DNA of 64,000 bases from Russula earlei (taxonomy: Eukaryota; Basidiomycota; Agaricomycetes; Russulales; Russulaceae), in the NCBI GenBank assembly GCA_025769875.1, contig JAGFNK010000003.1:62001-126000 (forward strand). Direction: 5' to 3'. Under the pieces are notes generated by a model, which saw only the letters and a program-made list of their open reading frames with translations, was not told the origin of the DNA and made no database searches. Both the position numbers and the translations under genes were made by a program. Positions 62,201 to 64,000 of the stretch are shown one piece after another. Every line of letters starts with the position of its first letter. The stretch's first letter is position 1.

Positions 62201-63059
62201 AGGGAAAGTCATGCACAAGACAGAACCAGCCTGGCCGATGCTGAGCATTGCCTCCCAGAGGCACATGCAGGACAGGCAGGACAAGGCATGGGGCTCAAGC
62301 CAAGATGGGCAAGCTGACAGTGAGAGGCTATGACATGAGTGGGCAGGATGACAATGAAGGCTGTAGGACAACGAGAGCCTGCCTGAAAGATGACAGGTGG
62401 GGCAATGATGGGGGTGGAGGAACACGACTTGATTGCACTGGCCACAGATGCAAGGAGTGGGTGCATCAGGTGTCCAAGGCACAAGCAGCGATGAAGGATG
62501 AGCAAGACTGGCCGAGAGTGAAGCCAAGGTGCAATGAAAGGAGAGGAAAGTTGAGGGAGGAGGAATGGCGCAAGGAAGGAAAGACACAGGGTGACTGAAA
62601 GACAGAGTGAAAGGAAGGCCCAGTGGACCACACAGACATGGGGTGATCACCAGCACTGGTGGACAAGGCTGCATTGGTGGTAGTAGGAATCAAAGCTATG
62701 TGTGGTGCAAGATGAGGAGGCAGACAAGACTGAGAGATGAGACAAATGGCACCATGCATTGGGGCATCAGCCAATTACCCCATGATTCATGAGATTCTGC
62801 AATGAGCGGCAGTGGGAAATCTGCATTACATCGGACCTAGTTCTCTCAAAATATATGTGCAAATTCCATTGCTAACAACTAGTTGCCATGTGCTCCGGAA
62901 ACCTTGCTGGTATTGCCCTGATTTCTGACCAAAATGGTTGCAAGCCTTTGATCAAATCATGACCAAATGCTCAAGAGTCTATGGTCATAGTTTAGCTTAG
63001 AAATGGCTTGACAAAGAATGTAGGGAGAACATATGCAATTACATCCAAGCTATGGCTGA
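59205..63059. other. Non-coding, CpG-poor repeat-island sequence
   Basis: No supported gene. The plus strand is markedly purine-rich (GA-skewed) at about 61440-61690 and 62230-62600, which creates long but meaningless minus-strand ORFs. A short block near 62070-62190 (VMDKFMRVLTQVIESNRDVV) reads like coding sequence but has no context. Confidence 0.45.
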
Positions 63060-63390
63060 AATCCTATAGCTCATCTTTGGGGAATAGCTTATACTTCATG
63101 TACAGTGTTTCCCTGCCCTCCAGCCACTGTGGGTTATAGGTGTTGAAAGGCAGGCCCAGGGGGGCATGTACCTTTTTGTGCACCTTCTGAGACCCAACAC
63201 ATAGGTGGGCAAATGCTCCGCACTTGTCATTGGACCAACCCTTGAGGTGGTTGCAATGGTGTAGTTGATCAAAAACCTTGAGCCAATTGTGCAAGTCCGG
63301 GTGTCACCAGTCCAGCTTGACAACTCCATATTTGATCTGATTGGTAGCTGGATCGAGATTGGATTCATCAGAGGACATTCCATTGACTCC
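63060..63390 (-). pseudogene. Fragment of an unrecognised coding sequence
   Basis: HNWLKVFDQLHHCNHLKGWSN continues through VHKKVHAPLGLPFNTYNPQW to a stop near 63064, with a frame change near 63300. It looks like the C-terminal part of a dispersed element protein. Family not identified. Confidence 0.3.
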
Positions 63391-63715
63391 TAATGTGTCC
63401 AAGATGGGCAGATGCCGCTGAAGTGGTTCATACTGTTTAGCAATGTCACGACAACGATGAAATAGCTACACTGCAGGTAAGCAACTGCGAATACTCGCGC
63501 ATCAGGTAATGAAAGCTTTTTCCCCCTTTGTTCGTTCCACTTATCGCCGGTGTTAGGACACGTGACGCACACTGGCTTACCAATCATTGGCTTGGAAGAC
63601 CATCCCAGCAGACCAGCCAACGGGTTGAGGTTGTCTGTTGTTCTCAATCCCCATCAGTCTCCCATCAGTTCCTACCGGCTCTCCCCCGTCTGTCTGTTTC
63701 TATGACCTCAAGCCA

Positions 63716-64000
63716 ATGAATCTGAAACTATTCGTCTATCTGATTGGAGGTCACTCATGTCAAGTAACGATTGACTGGTCGGAGTCCGTTTCGTCATTGA
63801 AAGAGGCAATAACAGAGAAATACCGTAACCAGTTGAAGGGTTTCGATGCCAACGCCCTCAACCTCTTCCAAGTCAGCTTCCCTGATAGCGGGAACCCTCA
63901 GGAGCTTGAGAATTCTGCTCGGGAAGCTTTGATTTCCACATCCATACCGCTTACAATGGCGTCTTCCCTCCTCTCTGAAATTTTCAAGGAGCCCCCCCCA
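63716..64000 (+). CDS. Crinkler-like (CRN) N-terminal domain protein, cut by the right edge
   Basis: Crinklers are modular proteins first described as oomycete host-targeted effectors and later found in some fungi; a ubiquitin-like N-terminal header is joined to varied C-terminal domains. From the ATG at 63716 the frame is open for 95 codons to the window end. The start MNLKLFVYLIGG, then VTIDWSESVSSLKEAI and FDANALNLFQVSFPDSGNP, matches the CRN header pattern (short beta start, S/E-VxxLKxAI, LxLFxV). Later SSLLSEIFKEPPP matches the family LSEVFxxPPP, after which a C-terminal effector-type domain is expected. No signal peptide is seen, as in most fungal CRNs. It sits directly beside the repeat island. 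Confidence 0.8.
   Translation, partial: MNLKLFVYLIGGHSCQVTIDWSESVSSLKEAITEKYRNQLKGFDANALNLFQVSFPDSGNPQELENSAREALISTSIPLTMASSLLSEIFKEPPP

Overview
The window is nuclear DNA of a filamentous basidiomycete, most likely an Agaricomycete. Genes are compact and carry many 44-75 bp introns, neighbours are 70-600 bp apart, and the gene content is fungal (RAVE, exocyst Sec3, Kre6-type glucan protein, Ima1, Arg2, FAS1 and F-box proteins). Nothing bacterial is present. Order is not certain; the transposon types would suit Boletales, among others. Exon borders given here were placed by eye from splice signals, reading phase and recalled family conservation.

Layout. (1) 1-7830: RAV1 (-, 3' end beyond the left edge) diverges from a four-FAS1-domain membrane protein (+). 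(2) 8368-16459: a tower of nested transposons. A pogo-like DNA transposon with 39-bp perfect terminal inverted repeats and TA flanks holds a decayed transposase. That gene is split by a solo LTR. Further in sits a copia element with 247-bp LTRs, itself broken by a 621-bp solo LTR of another family. (3) 16676-46741: the gene-rich core. In order: mitochondrial carnitine-type carrier (+), conserved hypothetical (+), Arg2 N-acetylglutamate synthase (-), F-box protein (-), UBE2O-type ubiquitin-conjugating enzyme (+), Kre6/Skn1 GH16 protein (-), SNAPC1-like protein (-), Ima1 inner nuclear membrane protein (+), Ser/Thr-rich single-pass protein (-), heparinase II/III-like protein (-), 3-ketoacyl-CoA thiolase (-), ceramide glucosyltransferase (+) and exocyst SEC3 (+). 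(4) about 47-63.4 kb: an AT-richer, strongly CpG-poor repeat island. It holds a decayed MULE transposase with a SWIM finger, two permuted copies of a short repeat, a second 621-bp solo LTR with perfect target duplication, and a WD40-like gene with a C-terminal membrane segment. (5) 63716-64000: the 5' end of a Crinkler-like (CRN) N-terminal domain gene running off the right edge.

The core genes do not form one pathway. Themes recur: cell wall and surface (FAS1, Kre6-type, heparinase-like, Ser/Thr-rich sensor-like), membrane traffic (Rav1, Sec3), lipids (carrier, thiolase, glucosylceramide synthesis) and ubiquitin (UBE2O, F-box). The most unusual gene-level signals are non-canonical introns (one AT-AC and one GC-AG in the thiolase, two GC-AG in SEC3), 9-nt and 7-nt micro-exons in the UBE2O gene, and apparent +1 frame breaks in SEC3 and the F-box gene. 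I found no CRISPR array, rRNA or convincing tRNA gene.
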